The notes beneath the pieces were generated by a model, which ran no database searches, was not told the DNA's origin, and worked only from the letters and a program-made list of their open reading frames with translations. From positions 186,001 to 250,000 of the forward strand of contig FWCC01000256.1 in NCBI GenBank assembly GCA_900169235.1: a DNA stretch of 64,000 nt. The letters are read 5' to 3'. This DNA comes from Zarea fungicola. Taxonomy: Eukaryota; Ascomycota; Sordariomycetes; Hypocreales; Cordycipitaceae. The position numbers and the translations under genes were made by a program. This document shows positions 10,324 through 22,964 of this stretch, one piece after another. Each line of letters opens with the position of its first letter. Position 1 is the stretch's first letter.

Positions 10324-11672
10324 CGCTTTTTTGCCATGCAACGCAAATTTTTTTTTTCGTTTCAAATGCGACTTGTTTCCTTTGCTTTAAAAATTTCTCT
10401 TTCATATTCCACATTCGCTACCAGCAAGATTCATTTGATTTTTATTTTTATCTCTTGCATGAAACTGCTGCAGCCCACTCAATGTTCTACCAAGCGGCGA
10501 CTAGCTCGGCCAACAGGGTTATTTCTCCTGCGCAGATAGGGAGATTTAATAACTTAATTAGCAGTTACTGCGCTTGAGTCCTTGGCATACCCTGCTTCAA
10601 TTTACTCAGGGCATCCGAGCAAGCATGCTGGCTTCGATATTGGTGGCAGAAGAGACGCCCCATGAATTCCAATCAGTCGGTATTAGTAAAGACGCGGTAT
10701 GATGTCTGGCCATTTAATGTATTAAATCACCTACTTTTACGTGCTTGCATTTTTGTCGCTTGTCTACAATTCCGCATCATTACTATTAACCTGTTGTACT
10801 GTGTGAGTGGCTCGCAAAGTGGCAAAAGACTGCTTCAAGCGAACTATGCAGCCCACATTGAACCGTCATGCTTGCTGCCGCCGTCGCAATGAGACCTTCG
10901 CCAAGAGACGTGGAATAGGAGGGTCAGGGCCCAGGTGACGACCTACGCAGCACTGTTGGTTTTTGTCGGGGTTCTATCAAAAGCGAGCTTTTATTGCGAG
11001 AGTATAGTCTCGCCGTGCCTAATGACCCTTATTTCATGTTTTGGGACTGTAATTCATACCCACTAATAACTACTCCTTTCTCAAGCTGCTGCTGGCCGTA
11101 CTGTGTTGCCCCTGCTGGTTCACCACATGGGGGGTTGCAAGTCGGAGCAGACACAGGCCATGTTTCGGATTTTGCATAATATTTATGCATCGATCATGAA
11201 GAACTTTATGGGGGAAAAACCTGACCAGATAGGACATGCGATAGTAATCCGGAGCGGTTTGCTTCTCCTCAAGATCAAAGCAGTGGCCAGTACTAAACTC
11301 AGACCAAGTCTTGGGATACCCTCTCTCAGCAACTTGTCAACGGAGATAGCCTGGAGACATCACTGTTCTTTGTCTGGCACTAACAGGTACTGGTGGTCAG
11401 CGCACCCGCAAAATAGTGGTGCTCCCCCAAAGCCAAGACGCCAAAGACACAAATGCCGCGTCAGCCAGCAAACCATTTCATGCAACTAAGCTTATTCTGA
11501 GCCACCCGAGACCCGCGAATAGGGCCAGCTTCGTAATTGTCCATGCAGTTGGTGTTAAATACTTTGACATCCGTTCCCCGTTCCCCATTGCTAGCACTCC
11601 CTCCTTCTACTACCTACTCGCTAGCAGAAAGCGTCTCATGATGCGCCTTGCTACACTGACAAATTTGACATA
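10324..11672. other. Gene-free stretch between tRNA-Val and arylsulfotransferase gene
   Basis: No supported gene. The right part is the promoter of the arylsulfotransferase-like gene; no clear TATA box was seen close to its start. Confidence 0.5.
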
Positions 11673-13556
11673 ATGTCCAAGCAACTGGCACCCGTGCTGA
11701 GTCTGCTGCGCAGGCGTCTGGTGCTGCTCGTACTTACTGGTGTCGTCATCAGTATCCTCCTGGCACTGCGCCAGTCCTCGCCAACACTGAGCAGAGTGCA
11801 TTGGCGCAGCGACTGGTCATGGGTTGACATGGGCTCCTCGGGCATGGCCCCGATGCGCCGCTACCACTCCTTTGACCACGATTCCATCGACGTGCGCTTT
11901 CTTGTCCGCGACGATCGGCGGTGCAGCCGTGAGCAGCTGTTTCTGGCCACCCGAGGCTCCGACACGGAACCGGGCGCCGTCATCCTCGACCACACTGGCG
12001 AGCTCATCTGGCGACAGCCGCGCATGGCCGCCGAGACGCACGACTTTCGAGTCCAAGAATATAAAGGCGAAAAGTTTTTGACATTTTGGGCTGGCAAACC
12101 CGATGGTGGCGGCAAGAGAGGGTCCTGGTACATGGTAAATTAAATTGAAAAGCCACCCGGATCAGGCGTGGAGGACCGACGACTATCCTAACCGCCGCCG
12201 GAAGGGGAGGGAAACATTGCTAACATTTTACGCTAGATGGACGACTCTTATACTATTCGCCATGAAATATCTGCCCCTGGATTTGACTTTGGAGACATGC
12301 ACGAGTTTGAACTCACCGGCAGCGGCACAGCGCTTGTCAGCATTTACAGCCCAATCCCCGCCGATTTGACTGTTGTAGGAGGTTCCCCGCATGGCTATCT
12401 ACTAGACGGCATATTCCAAGAAGTCGATCTCGAGACTGGAAAAATCATGTTTCAATGGCAGGCGTCGGATCACATTCCTCTTAGATATTCCAACAAGCCC
12501 ATGAAGGGCTGTAGCGACGACCCGGCCAAGGCTTTTTTGGGCTGCGGCAACACCACCAACGCCGCCTTTGACTATTACCACATTAACAGTATCCAAAAAG
12601 ACGCCAATGGCAACTATCTGATATCCGGCCGCCACACATCCTCGCTCACATATATTAACGGGACAACCGGTGAGCCTATCTGGCACATGGGCGGTGCCAT
12701 GAACCAATTTAAATACATACCCCTCGGCACCGACTTCCTCTTTGCGTGGCAGCATCACGCCCGCCTCCACCCGGACGGCACCATCACGATGCTCGACAAC
12801 AACGCCGTCAACCCCAAAGCCGCCAGGTCCGAGTCGCGCGGACTGCGACTGCTGCCTAACTTCACCGCCATGACCGTTGAGCTCCAGACGACGTACCGAC
12901 AGCCGCAGCAAATCATGGCCTTTTCCCAAGGCAACGCCCAGGTGCTGGAGGACTCCGGCAATGTTCTCGTCGGCTGGGGTAGCAGCGCTGCCTTCACTGA
13001 GTTCTCTGCTGACGGCGAGGTGCTCTGCGACGCACGCTTTGCACCCGCCGCGCTCTTTTCCTTTCAGCCCCTCAGCTCCTACCGCACCTACAGGGGCACA
13101 TGGGTGGGCAGGCCCAAGACGGCGCCGGCCATCGCGGTGGCGGGGCGGCGGATTTACGTGAGCTGGAATGGCGCGACCGAAGTGGCGTCGTGGCGCCTCC
13201 AAGGAAGGCGGGCGGGCATCAGCAGTGACGAGTTTGAAACTATTATTGAGATACCCAAAGAGCGATTTGAGACGGAATTTTCGGCCGTCGACTTGACAAA
13301 GACGTACACCGCGGTTCGTGCCCAGGCAGTCAGCGTGGGCGGCATCGCACTCGGCACGACAGCAGAGATTGAGCCACCCAGTCGGTGGACGCTACTGATT
13401 GGTGCCGTGAATTTGTTGGTTTTGGCCGGCGTCGGTGTTGCTGTCGTCGCATGCGTCCTGTTGGTTGCAGGCCTGCTGACGTGCAGGAGACGGTGGCGGC
13501 ACCGTTGGAACACGTCACCGGCGGCGGGCTATAAGCCGGTTGGAATGGAAGACTAA
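11673..13556 (+). CDS. Arylsulfotransferase-like membrane protein (2 exons)
   Basis: Exons 11673-12134 and 12237-13556 join in phase 0 across a 102-nt intron (GTAAAT donor, GCTAAC branch, TAG acceptor) to give 593 residues. A membrane segment lies at about residues 16-33 and a second near 538-568, followed by a basic tail, so most of the chain should sit on one side of the membrane, probably lumenal or extracellular. The body resembles the fungal arylsulfotransferase family (ASST/Arylsulfotran_2): beta-propeller-like blades with GSPHGYLLDGIFQEVD, FDYYHINSIQKDANGNYLISGRHTSS, GEPIWHMGG and FAWQHHARLHPDGTITMLDN. The His in YYHINS and the HHARL histidines sit where the bacterial enzyme uses its active-site histidines. 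Substrate is unknown, and sulfotransfer by fungal members is unproven. Confidence 0.88.
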
Positions 13557-13966
13557 CAGCCATTTCAGCCATTTAAGCGATTTATCATGAAAGATCTTGC
13601 TTACTTCATTTATTTGCATATGCATCTGTACGGCGCCCGTTATATTTCCTTTATTGGTCAAGTGTGCGACATCGTCTCAATTGTATTCTTCCTGCGTTAA
13701 CTTGATTTCTGTTTATAACATTTGTTTGATCCAGTAAATTTTCGTTTTTATTCTGGCTATAAAATAAATCAAAACAGTTGCTAAACTCTATGAAAGTGTC
13801 CTTCCAGGGCTACATTCTCCATGCTGTCTCTGAGAGGCAATCCTTCCGAGAGCCCGACTTGTGTTCTCGAATCAACAAGCGACCTCTGACAACATCTAAC
13901 CGGAGAGATCCCTGCTTAAGATTGCGCCAACCCCAATTCTTTCTCGACTAGCCACGTGCGGCATCA
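13557..13966. other. Intergenic, convergent 3' ends
   Basis: AT-rich 3' region between the arylsulfotransferase-like gene and the minus-strand 2EXR gene. Nothing else seen. Confidence 0.5.
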
Positions 13967-14980
13967 TCAAAGTCCAAATATAATCTCCGCATATGCAGCC
14001 TGCCAAGGAACGTTGGACAAGTAACTCTTGCTCCACAACGGAATGGGCTGATTCCGATGTAAGTGTGAACAAACGGAGACCATTGGAAGCATCTCAATGT
14101 TTGGGTTCAGGAAATTCTCTCTGAACCTATTCACTTCCACGTTGAGGTGACTTGTAAGCCACTGGGACCATCGAGCTCTGTCGTCGGTCGTTGATTGCTG
14201 AGCGACTGGCCAGCAGACCGAGAGCGTGCAGAGCCTACGGTTATCATGTACAAGATTCGGTGCTTGAAGCTTAATCATATTGACATGACTGTGACCCTCC
14301 AGCGCCGGTAGCCATTGACCCGACGTAGGATCAGGATAGGATGTGGCCGTCTTGTCAAACACATAGAGCCGTTCGAGGGCGGTAAATAATCGGCTCCAAG
14401 GCGGAATATCTGCATCCAACTGTGCAATGTCGCGAAGAGCAGCGCTTTGGATGGCTAGATTGATGATTTGGTCCTGGAAGCCTGCGAGGCAACGTTCCTG
14501 AACCTTTCTAGCCCGTTGGACTCCAATGGCATCGGACGAAAAGCTAGTTTGTCCCTCTGAAAAGATGAGTAGGCAAATATCGCGGCTCTTATTAAATCGA
14601 ACAAGCGATCTAGATTGCGCAGAACCCCACGCAAGAGTGTCTGGGAACAACCCCAGAGCCATGTGGCGGGATTCGCGATGGACAGCCAGCATCCGCCTGA
14701 GCGCTTGCGTTTGTTCTGAAAGAAAAGTTCCAGGCTGAACTCTCGTGCAAACAATCCTGCGGGCGGAGGAATAAAACCGGCCGTATTTGACATCAAAAGA
14801 GAGTATGCGAGGGTCTGGTGCCATGTCATCGCAATACGCCTTCCAAACATAGAGCCGGAGCTCAACTGGGAGGCGTCGAAAAGGAAACGCTATACGTAGC
14901 TCTGAGTCACGTATAAACACCCGAAGAGGGTCAGGAGGGCCCATAGATCGCGTGTAAACCATCTTGATGGGAGTTATCAA
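13967..14980 (-). CDS. 2EXR-family protein
   Basis: A single exon of 337 residues. Residues 28-130 show the fungal 2EXR layout: hydrophobic FPFRRLPVELRLYVWKAY at the start, PRILSFDVKYGRFYS, then ALRRMLAVHRESRHMALGLFP followed by a strand LVRFNKSRDICLLIF. This family is abundant in plant-associated and soil ascomycetes and has no established function. There is no signal peptide or membrane segment, so it is probably intracellular. A nearby alternative ATG six codons downstream (Met7) cannot be excluded as the start. Confidence 0.8.
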   Translation of the reverse strand: MITPIKMVYTRSMGPPDPLRVFIRDSELRIAFPFRRLPVELRLYVWKAYCDDMAPDPRILSFDVKYGRFYSSARRIVCTRVQPGTFLSEQTQALRRMLAVHRESRHMALGLFPDTLAWGSAQSRSLVRFNKSRDICLLIFSEGQTSFSSDAIGVQRARKVQERCLAGFQDQIINLAIQSAALRDIAQLDADIPPWSRLFTALERLYVFDKTATSYPDPTSGQWLPALEGHSHVNMIKLQAPNLVHDNRRLCTLSVCWPVAQQSTTDDRARWSQWLTSHLNVEVNRFRENFLNPNIEMLPMVSVCSHLHRNQPIPLWSKSYLSNVPWQAAYAEIIFGL

Positions 14981-16503
14981 AACGCTAAACCCGGCGACAA
15001 GTATTTAATTTGGCACAATCCTGACCTAGAGCCGGTAGTCTGTGTCTGAGAGAACTGAGACCAGAAAAGAAACGTTTGTTCCAATTCTTTTTATAAAAGA
15101 AAAAAAAAACAGTAGAAAAGCTACAGAAAAGGGCAGGTGTGTGAGAAAATACCAAGAGTATACCAGCAAATACATTATGTGCAAAACAAGACAACGATGA
15201 AGTGAATTATTAGTGAGTCCATGGTCTTACAGAGACATGGCTAGTGAGGGTCATTCGATGCAGGAAACCGTAACATACAAACGGGAAGTGAGTTTTGAGA
15301 GAGAGGACAAATCAAATGGGATACGTAGTCATGCAGTAATAATTAATAGACGGGGGTAGCAATGTGTATTCCGTTTTTTTGCCCTTATGGGCCTGCAGCC
15401 AAGCGAGCTTGCGCATCCCAGTCCGCGTGATCTATTCAACTAATCCATGCAAGTTGGAACAGTACTGAAAGAACTTACTTGCACCAGCTTCAGAGTTTGG
15501 ATGTGCTAATAATGGGCTTGCGAGGCGGCTTTGCGCAAAATGCACAAGCCGCATAATTCCAAGTCACCAGCGTCAGAATTGCAACACCTCGGATGCAGAC
15601 CCAAAAGCCCACGGTGAGAACGTCTCATTCATCATGAAACCGTGGGCCCAGCAGTGCCCAACAGCCACAAAACAACCAGCGGTTTCATCGACCAACAAAA
15701 TGCTGGCCGGGAACTTTGAAATGGGTTGTTACCTTTACTACAAGCCTCATGCCCTGACTGCGCTGGATACTTTGACTGAGCTACTGTGATAAAGCAGACA
15801 AATAGAGTGGAAATTAAGTTTGCCGTGCTGATACGGAGCTGCTATCAAAGATAAAAGACCTTATGTATGCACCTGGGAAAGACATCAAAACCGTTAACCA
15901 TACCAGGTTAGACCAGTGGTCGAAAGCTGACCTAGCCAAGATTTGCCGACGGCTAAACATTGCAGGGCACCCGACCAACTGTCAAAGCGCGGATGTTCAC
16001 AATCAACCACCAATAGTATAACATAATCGAATGGAAAAATAAACTGGCAATCTAGCGGTTACATAGCTCCCCCAACTCTCTACCCCGCGTAGCCTTTTAG
16101 CCGTGACATTGAGGGTCTGTTGTTCCATCACCACCCGTCATTCCCCTCCTTCAGCGTACCATCGCGAACGCCACCGTTGTTCGCCTGCATGCGCTGCCTT
16201 AATTCCCAATGAAACCTCAAGCCGGCGAGTAATCAGCCACGGCAGCCCGCACCAAACAGGGAGCTCGTCAACTGTGCAGCCCTGCCCTGTTATCAGCAGG
16301 GTTCTTTTCGGTCCTACTTCCCCACAGATTCCCCGCTACTATCGTACATGTACAAAAAGATATATAATTACCGATTGGCCTGTAACGTAGCATTGATCAT
16401 ACAGGCGAAGGCTCTTTTTTTTTGTTGACGTTTTATTAATGCTGCTTAAAATGGCTGCCATAGTCCTGCCGTCCGATATTGTTGCATTGGTGTGCAATTC
16501 AAG
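14981..16503. other. Gene-free stretch
   Basis: Common upstream region of the 2EXR gene (minus) and the GH20 gene (plus). No convincing ORF or RNA gene. Confidence 0.5.
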
Positions 16504-18828
16504 ATGAGGCTCTCATTATTGCTAATACCGGTACTTTCATGCCTGGGTACGTCAATTGTAGTTGACAAGACTTGAATTGTAGTTAAAATCTAACCAATCT
16601 CTAGGAAAGGCTGATTTGCTCGGAATTCCAACTGTTCCGTTCAAGACAAGTTCAGATGCTGCTCTCGATTTGACTCGGGTGCATTCCATTGTCGTAGACT
16701 CGGCATATGCCACCGCGCGTGACACGGACGGTCTTACAACCATCCCACCAACGCTGTGGGAGTTTGCAGAGAAGTTTCGAGATGATCTGGCCGGCATTGG
16801 AATCAAGACGGCCCTAACGACTGGTCAAAAAGCTACTAATGGCGCCATATTTTGCACGCTGGATCGCGACAAGTCGGCCTTTATCGATGCCGCGGGGAGA
16901 CCAACCTCGGAAGGGTACCGTTTGTCTGTAGGCTCGTCTGGTATCATGATAAGCGGCGCCAGCCCTCTCGGCGTTTGGTGGGCGACAAGAACTGTTCTGC
17001 AGCAAGCTGTCCTTAATGACAAGAAGATTGCACAAGGTGCTGGTATTGATGCGCCAGGCTGGGGAGAAAGAGGAATGATGGTAAGCATATATGACACTTT
17101 GCGATTTTGAAATGCAGAAAATTCTGACCGCTGCAGTTGGATGTGGCACGCCATTACTACCCGGCAGACTTTCTCATCGAGATGTGCTCGTACCTATCTT
17201 TCTGGAAGCAGAACGTCTTTCACCTCCATTTGAGCGACCATGTGTGGTCCCAGTATCTCCTCAACACGCACGAGCGAGCTGCGACACTCTACGCCGCATT
17301 CCGAGTTGACCCTCAAGATCCGTCCATTGCCGGCCTCCCACGACCAGCCAACGAGACATATAACTCGTCCGTGATGGAGAACCTGCAGCGCAAATGCGCC
17401 CTTCGAGGCGTGACCATTGTCCCCGAGCTCGAGTCGCCCGGACACAGCATAGCCACGACCGACTGGAAACCCGAAATTGCTCTCGGCGACTTTAGCATGC
17501 TCAACCTTAGCAACCCGGAGACGTTGCCGACGGTTAAGTCGTACTGGAAGGCCGTCCTCCCGCTCTTCCACTCTAAAGTCGTGCACATTGGTGCCGACGA
17601 GTACGACTCCAATTTTATTGACTTGTACACCGGCTTCGTCAACTCCATGAATGATTACATTAAACAGATTTCCGGCAAGGCTGTGCGCATCTGGGGTACA
17701 TTCCCCCCCTCGCGCAGCACGAAGAAGGTCAGCAAGGACGTGTCGGTCCAGCACTGGCAGATTGGGCAGGACAATGCCTTGTTTGATTTTATCAACAACG
17801 GGTACAATGTTCTCAACTCGGACGACTACTTTTACCTTGACGTCAAGTACTCCGACGGCGGCGTGTATCCGGTCCAGCTCGACATTTCGCGCGTCTTCAA
17901 TGGCGCACCAGGTGGCGGTCCCTTTGCGCCGAACATTTTTGACCATGCGAATGCAACCAACAATCCTCCACGAGATAACCCCAATGTCCTGGGCCACCTT
18001 GCTGTGCTGTGGAACGACTGGGGGCAAAAGTGAGTCTTTGCAAGGGGGAATGCTAAAAAATACGCATGTCGCATACTTATGATTCTTTTTAATAGTGCGA
18101 GCACTTACCAAGAAGCGTATTTCATGGTACGAGACGGTCTCCCAGGTCTGGCTGACAAGCAATGGGGCGGTAAGCTGCAACAGGCCGACTACGCCAAGCT
18201 CTTTGCTGCCCTCCAGCCCGCCGTTCCAGATCAGAACCTCGACCTGAGCGTCCCCTCCAAGGGCAATACCGTCCTCTCGTACAAGTTTGGCTCCCGGGCG
18301 TGTTCCGACTCCATGGTCCGGGACCAATCCGGCAATCGCTACCACGGAGCCCTCCAACACGGCGCGACAGTCTCCAACGGGGCTGTACACTTTACCGGCG
18401 GCACGGCCTCCATCAAGACGCCGCTGACGAGCAAAGGGCGCGACTACACGCTGTCATTCTCTGTGCAACCAGACGCGCCTGGCGGTGCGCTGTTTTCAGG
18501 CCCCGACAGCGCGCTCCTCCACGGCAACGGTACCTCGACGCAGCTCATGCTCGTGTCGGGCAACATTGCGTACCCGGTCAACATCACCCTGCCGACAAAG
18601 GTGTGGAGCGACGTGACTGTGCAGGGCAACGGCCGCCAAACGTTCATCTCGGTACAGAGCGAGGGCGGCGCGGTGCAGCGACAGGAGGTCACGATCTTGA
18701 TGGGCATCTGGGGCGGATATATGCAGTTGGCGCCAATGGCCATTCCTGCGCCAATTGCAACCATTGGCGCTGGTTTCAAAGGATCCATGAAGAAGATCCA
18801 ACTGCTTGCCAGCGCAGGAACGTCATAG
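16504..18828 (+). CDS. Secreted GH20 beta-N-acetylhexosaminidase (4 exons)
   Basis: Exons 16504-16546, 16605-17080, 17137-18029 and 18096-18828 join in frame to 714 residues. The introns are 58, 56 and 66 nt, with GTACGT, GTAAGC and GTGAGT donors. Exon 1 encodes a signal peptide (about 15 residues). Residues 18-155 match the GH20b non-catalytic domain. The catalytic barrel begins near GWGERGMM and shows NVFHLHLSDH, the substrate-side VPELESPGH and the catalytic acid pair in HIGADEY (Asp327-Glu328). Residues from about 480 onward resemble a LamG/concanavalin-type sugar-binding domain (SYKFGS, GNRYHGAL, YTLSFSVQPD). It would release terminal GlcNAc or GalNAc from chitin fragments or glycans outside the cell. 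The long C-terminal module makes it larger than typical fungal NagA-type enzymes (about 600 residues). Confidence 0.92.
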
Positions 18829-19186
18829 AGACTGAACAACTGATATAATTAAATAAATTAGCATTTAACTCCAAAAGAAGACTTGTACCTCCGATGGCCT
18901 GTGCATGCTCTCGAACTGTGATGGTCCTTGCTTCAGCTGTAGTCATGCCCCAGATGAGAGGGTGGCTTATTGAACGTGGAATAAAAGAGACAGGAAGTGC
19001 AATTGAATCTTAAACTGAGACTGCATTGCACGAGATTATGCTTTGCAGAGACACACTCGGTGCTTAAATTGAACTTGATGGTTTTTCTTTATCTAATCAT
19101 CGAAAGTAAACGCCTTTTTTTTTTTCAAAGAAGATCTTCACTGTAAGGATACTTACTCGGATAATTTCTCTGTATTCTCCTTTTAA
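18829..19186. other. Intergenic, convergent 3' ends
   Basis: AT-rich region between the GH20 gene and the minus-strand esterase. Nothing further seen. Confidence 0.5.
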
Positions 19187-20308
19187 TTAGTGACTTGTCC
19201 GAAGAAAGTCCACATCCGGGTATCGCGGGTCTGGCCCTGCCAGCAATCCAGGCCCAGTCGCACTGCCCAGCGCAAACTGTATGAAGTCGTCCATGTACTC
19301 TTTAAAAACTACCATGGCGTGACTGCCTAGGACATCACCGAAAATATAATCTACCAGCACCGTGTTGTTCCGCAGGCCTGAAATGTCCCCCACGACGGAC
19401 ATGTCGGTGAAGCTCCCATGGCCGGACCCAGCAAAACCTAGCTCTCTGTCCCATACATTGGGCCTTTTCTTGTCCATGGCATCGAAAAAAGGTCCCCAGG
19501 TTGGTTCGCTTGTCGAGTTATGATCCTGGGAGCCAAATACAACAAAGGGATGAGGCACGCCCTGCGCGACAGCACGGCCAAACATGGCGCCGTCGAGATT
19601 CACTCCGCCAATGATGCGGGTATCTTTGAGGAGAATGTCGGCAGCCGCAGCGCCGCCGTATGATTGACCAACCATGACTGTCTTTTTGATACCAAGCGTA
19701 TCCATGACGAACGCAGCGTCGGCGCTACGGACGTCGAGACCAAGTTCGAGAGACGTGGTATTTAGGCGATCTCCAATGACGTGTCCGCCAAAGATGATGT
19801 CTCCATCGGGGAACTGGACGAGATCCGTTTCGTACGGATGATCCATGACAATGACCTCGTAGCCACGGCTGGCGAGGTGCTGCGCCGTGGAGGCATAGGA
19901 CAGGCGCGTTGTGTTGAGACCGGTGCCAAAGAGAATCTTGGGGTACGTCAAGAACGGGACAGGGATGGACCGACAGCAGACCTGGAGCTCGAGCGAGGAA
20001 AATACCCCGGCTGGCCAGCCCGTACCGGCATAGTAAGCCTCATAAATGGCATCCTCAAGGTCGGCGAGCTCTTTAGGCCAAATAGACACGCGGCAGGTCT
20101 TGGTGCAGAGCGGTGCGAGAATGGGCTTGAAGCGGGAGATCATCATGCGACGGGGATGGGTGCCGTTGAATGGGTCGATGCGGTGAGTATCGACTAATTC
20201 TTCGTTTTCCCATTTCACCTTGTATATGCCGTCTGGAGGTGGCATGAGTAGGCTGGTGGTCGAAGCCAGTACCGCGGGGCCAAGTGCCAGTAGAGCTATA
20301 GGATGCAT
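19187..20308 (-). CDS. Secreted PAF-acetylhydrolase-like esterase
   Basis: A single exon of 373 residues with a signal peptide (about residues 1-16). The alpha/beta-hydrolase nucleophile elbow is GQSYGG (Ser216), preceded by the strand KKTVMVG. Asp239 in GGVNLDG and His297 in GSGHGSFTD complete the likely triad. The order and spacing, with DHPYETDLVQFPDG upstream, match platelet-activating-factor acetylhydrolase isoform II-type proteins. In fungi these are secreted or membrane-associated esterases of unknown substrate. Several N-glycosylation sequons (NGT, NTT, NST) support secretion. PAF hydrolysis itself should not be assumed. Confidence 0.85.
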   Translation of the reverse strand: MHPIALLALGPAVLASTTSLLMPPPDGIYKVKWENEELVDTHRIDPFNGTHPRRMMISRFKPILAPLCTKTCRVSIWPKELADLEDAIYEAYYAGTGWPAGVFSSLELQVCCRSIPVPFLTYPKILFGTGLNTTRLSYASTAQHLASRGYEVIVMDHPYETDLVQFPDGDIIFGGHVIGDRLNTTSLELGLDVRSADAAFVMDTLGIKKTVMVGQSYGGAAAADILLKDTRIIGGVNLDGAMFGRAVAQGVPHPFVVFGSQDHNSTSEPTWGPFFDAMDKKRPNVWDRELGFAGSGHGSFTDMSVVGDISGLRNNTVLVDYIFGDVLGSHAMVVFKEYMDDFIQFALGSATGPGLLAGPDPRYPDVDFLRTSH

Positions 20309-20370
20309 CTTGAGATAAGGATGTTGTTTCGCTTTTTTTCTTTAATGAGGAAGCTCAGCGTACACCGTAG

Positions 20371-20378
20371 ATTTTATA
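20371..20378 (-). promoter_or_regulatory. TATA box of PAF-acetylhydrolase-like gene
   Basis: TATAAAAT on the minus strand, about 63 nt before the start codon. Confidence 0.5.
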
Positions 20379-20769
20379 ACCATAGCCACTGGTGACTATT
20401 TGAGTGTACTTTTGTGTATATTATTGTCTTGGCAATGGTCAGCCCGCTGATCGTTACTGCTCCCAGAATCCACTTGCACGCGGGGCTTGCTCTGTATTCG
20501 GACAGAGAGAGAAAGGTTTATATTTACGCGACGAATAGGTTGTGACAGCTCCTGCAGATTTTGACTAGGCATACCGGTAATCTTATTATCCTGACTTGGG
20601 CAATGCAGACCTATACCGCCACTCTGCATGAACCCCTGCATTTGGCGGAAGCCCGCTAGCCTCTTTGGCTGCCTCTACGGTGAAGTTGGTCTTCCAAAAA
20701 GCTCAAATCTCCAAAAACAGCATATCAACCGTTTCTAACGTTCTGTGCCCATTTGGTTTATTTTCAGAG
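20379..20769. other. Intergenic
   Basis: Between two minus-strand genes; holds the 5' flank of the esterase gene and the 3' end of the flavin monooxygenase. No ORF supported. Confidence 0.5.
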
Positions 20770-22084
20770 CTACAGGTTGATGGCCCGGCGTCTTACTGTT
20801 GCTGAGTTCTCATTGAGGCCGTGATAGTCGTGGGCGACGACACATGCTTCCCGACTGAGTAAAACAGCGGGACCTCCGCGCTCCCGCAGCTCCGCCTCAT
20901 AGACGTCGAGTGCCTCTTTCAACGGAGACGCCCCCGAGTGCACAGATGCGAGGGCTCTACAGAGATTGCGTGCGTCGAGGATGCCGTGGTTAGCCGCCTC
21001 GCCGCGGTACATGGTCATGGCATGTGCTGCGTCGCCTGCGAGTGTCACACGGCCGCCTCGGTTATCCCAAGGTTGACACGGCCAGTCCTGCAGGGCAATC
21101 TCAAGAATGGGCGAGTCCTCTGGCAGACTCTGTACAATGTCTCGCAGGCTCGGATGGAATTCATTAGCGCGGCGCTTCATCATCGCGATGCGCTCGGCAT
21201 CTGTGGGCGGGACTTCGTCTTCAGGCGTTTTGACGACCCAGGATTCGATGATTTGTATTTTATAGGATTCTTGCCCCGTTCCGAGGGTGCCGTTAACCTC
21301 GGGGCTATCGAGGAGGGAGATCCAAAGATAGTTGCCCGTTGTCGGATGGCATCCCTGGAAGAGCAGAGGGTCAATGTCGAGGAGCGGTTTCATCTGCTCC
21401 GCCGTCAGGATGAGGGAGGAGCCGAGCAGACGAACGGGGAGCTGGTAGTTTTGGTAGGCATCGGGCACGAGAAATTTCCTTGTGTTGGAGCTGGAGCCCT
21501 CGATGCCGACAATGATGCTTCCCTCGGCCGAGGTGCCGTCGGCAAAAGTGGCACTGGCGCCGCTGTCAGATGTCTCGATGGTATCGAGGCGCTTACCCCA
21601 CTGGACGTGCTCAGCGACATCTTGGAGGAGGAGTTTCCTGAGCTTCTCGCGGTTGACACGACGGCGATAATTGGGGGGAATGTGAAATTTTGTTTCCAGG
21701 GTTTCGAGGTTTATGAAGACAAAGTTGCCCGTGTCGTTGCGGCCGACGCTGGGGTCAACCTGGACGCTGTCGATACTCTTCATTGTGTCCTCGCTTAGGA
21801 GCTCCTGGAGGAAAGGGATGACCCAGTGGAGGGTAATGGCCCACCCATGGCTACGGGAATCGATGTGTTCATCTCTTTCGTAGATCTCAAACGGAACGCC
21901 GTTCTGGAAGGATACTGTGTTAGCTCTGGTATTTGAGGGGTGGGATGCCAGCAAAAAAAAAAAAAAGAAGAAAGAGAAGCGAGTCGTTTTCTTTTTAGGA
22001 TGTCAGGGTACCTACCTTTTTGAGGCCGTGCGCAAGCGACAGACCAACGACGCCAGCGCCAATAATAATGACAGGCTTGTCCAT
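20770..22084 (-). CDS. FAD-dependent monooxygenase (2 exons)
   Basis: The first exon 22016-22084 encodes 23 residues, then a 112-nt intron (GTAGGT donor, GCTAAC branch, CAG acceptor), then exon 20770-21903; total 400 residues. The N-terminus is the FAD-binding Rossmann motif GAGVVG (residues 9-14), followed by the acidic strand end FEIYERDE. VNREKLRKLL corresponds to the ribose-contact helix. VGIEGSSSNTRKFL occupies the DG-motif position, but with Glu in place of the usual Asp. VTLAGDAAHAM (about residue 310) is the second FAD motif. This is a class A flavoprotein monooxygenase that would hydroxylate or epoxidise a small substrate with NAD(P)H. A divergent hydrolase gene lies 1.4 kb away. Confidence 0.88.
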
Positions 22085-22964
22085 AATGTGTAGATGACTG
22101 GATAGGCAAAATTGAAAATAATAATAATATTTTCTATTTATTTAGACGATCGAAATACATGTAGAAACCTCGAGAGAAGCAGAACATGGGGGAAAAACAG
22201 AAATATCAGTGCCGTTCCCCTCACTTGTGGAGACTGAGAAAATACTCAGGGAAGGAACCAAAGGTATCTGGGACAAGACTATGTAACGGAGTACTACGGA
22301 GTACTAATTCGAAGAAAAAAATCGATCCATTGCCAATGGTTCGGCTGCTAAAACATGGTACCAAGCCGATACCCTTGCAGAGGCACTATCTGTAGGTACC
22401 TGCCGGTACTGACACCTGCCTACAGGGTCACAATGTGGCTTGCAGATAGCGGATATAGCAATGGGGCAAAGTGAACTTCTTGGCGGTTGTGATTTGTTGA
22501 ATGGAGACTACATCTTGCAAGCCATTGAATACGTGAGCGGAGAGAGCAGCAAGCAGATGAGATGATGGACTAGGAGACGGGAGCCATCTAACGATTTCCT
22601 AGGGGCATCGTAAAAGGAAATCTCGCCACAGGATTGAGTTGGCTTAGGATATCCGCAATGCTGAGGAGCAACCCGAGTCGCCCGACCAACTATTGAAGGG
22701 TACGGTGCCACTCCCCACACCGGCGCGCCGTCGCAATGAAGAGAAGAGGGACCTTGGAGATGTAGGGCGGCGGCGGGCATTTTTAGGGGACCTCGTGGCG
22801 TAATTTGCCACGCGGAGGGGTGAATCTGAAGGATGTATCTGGAACGGTTTAAACGAGATATTCCACGCCACTGGAGAAATGGTTTGCGCAGGACATTGTT
22901 GGCACATGTTTGTTGCGGCGCGTACCGCCGAATCGGTATACTTTGTACCTTGGCGAGTATAGTA

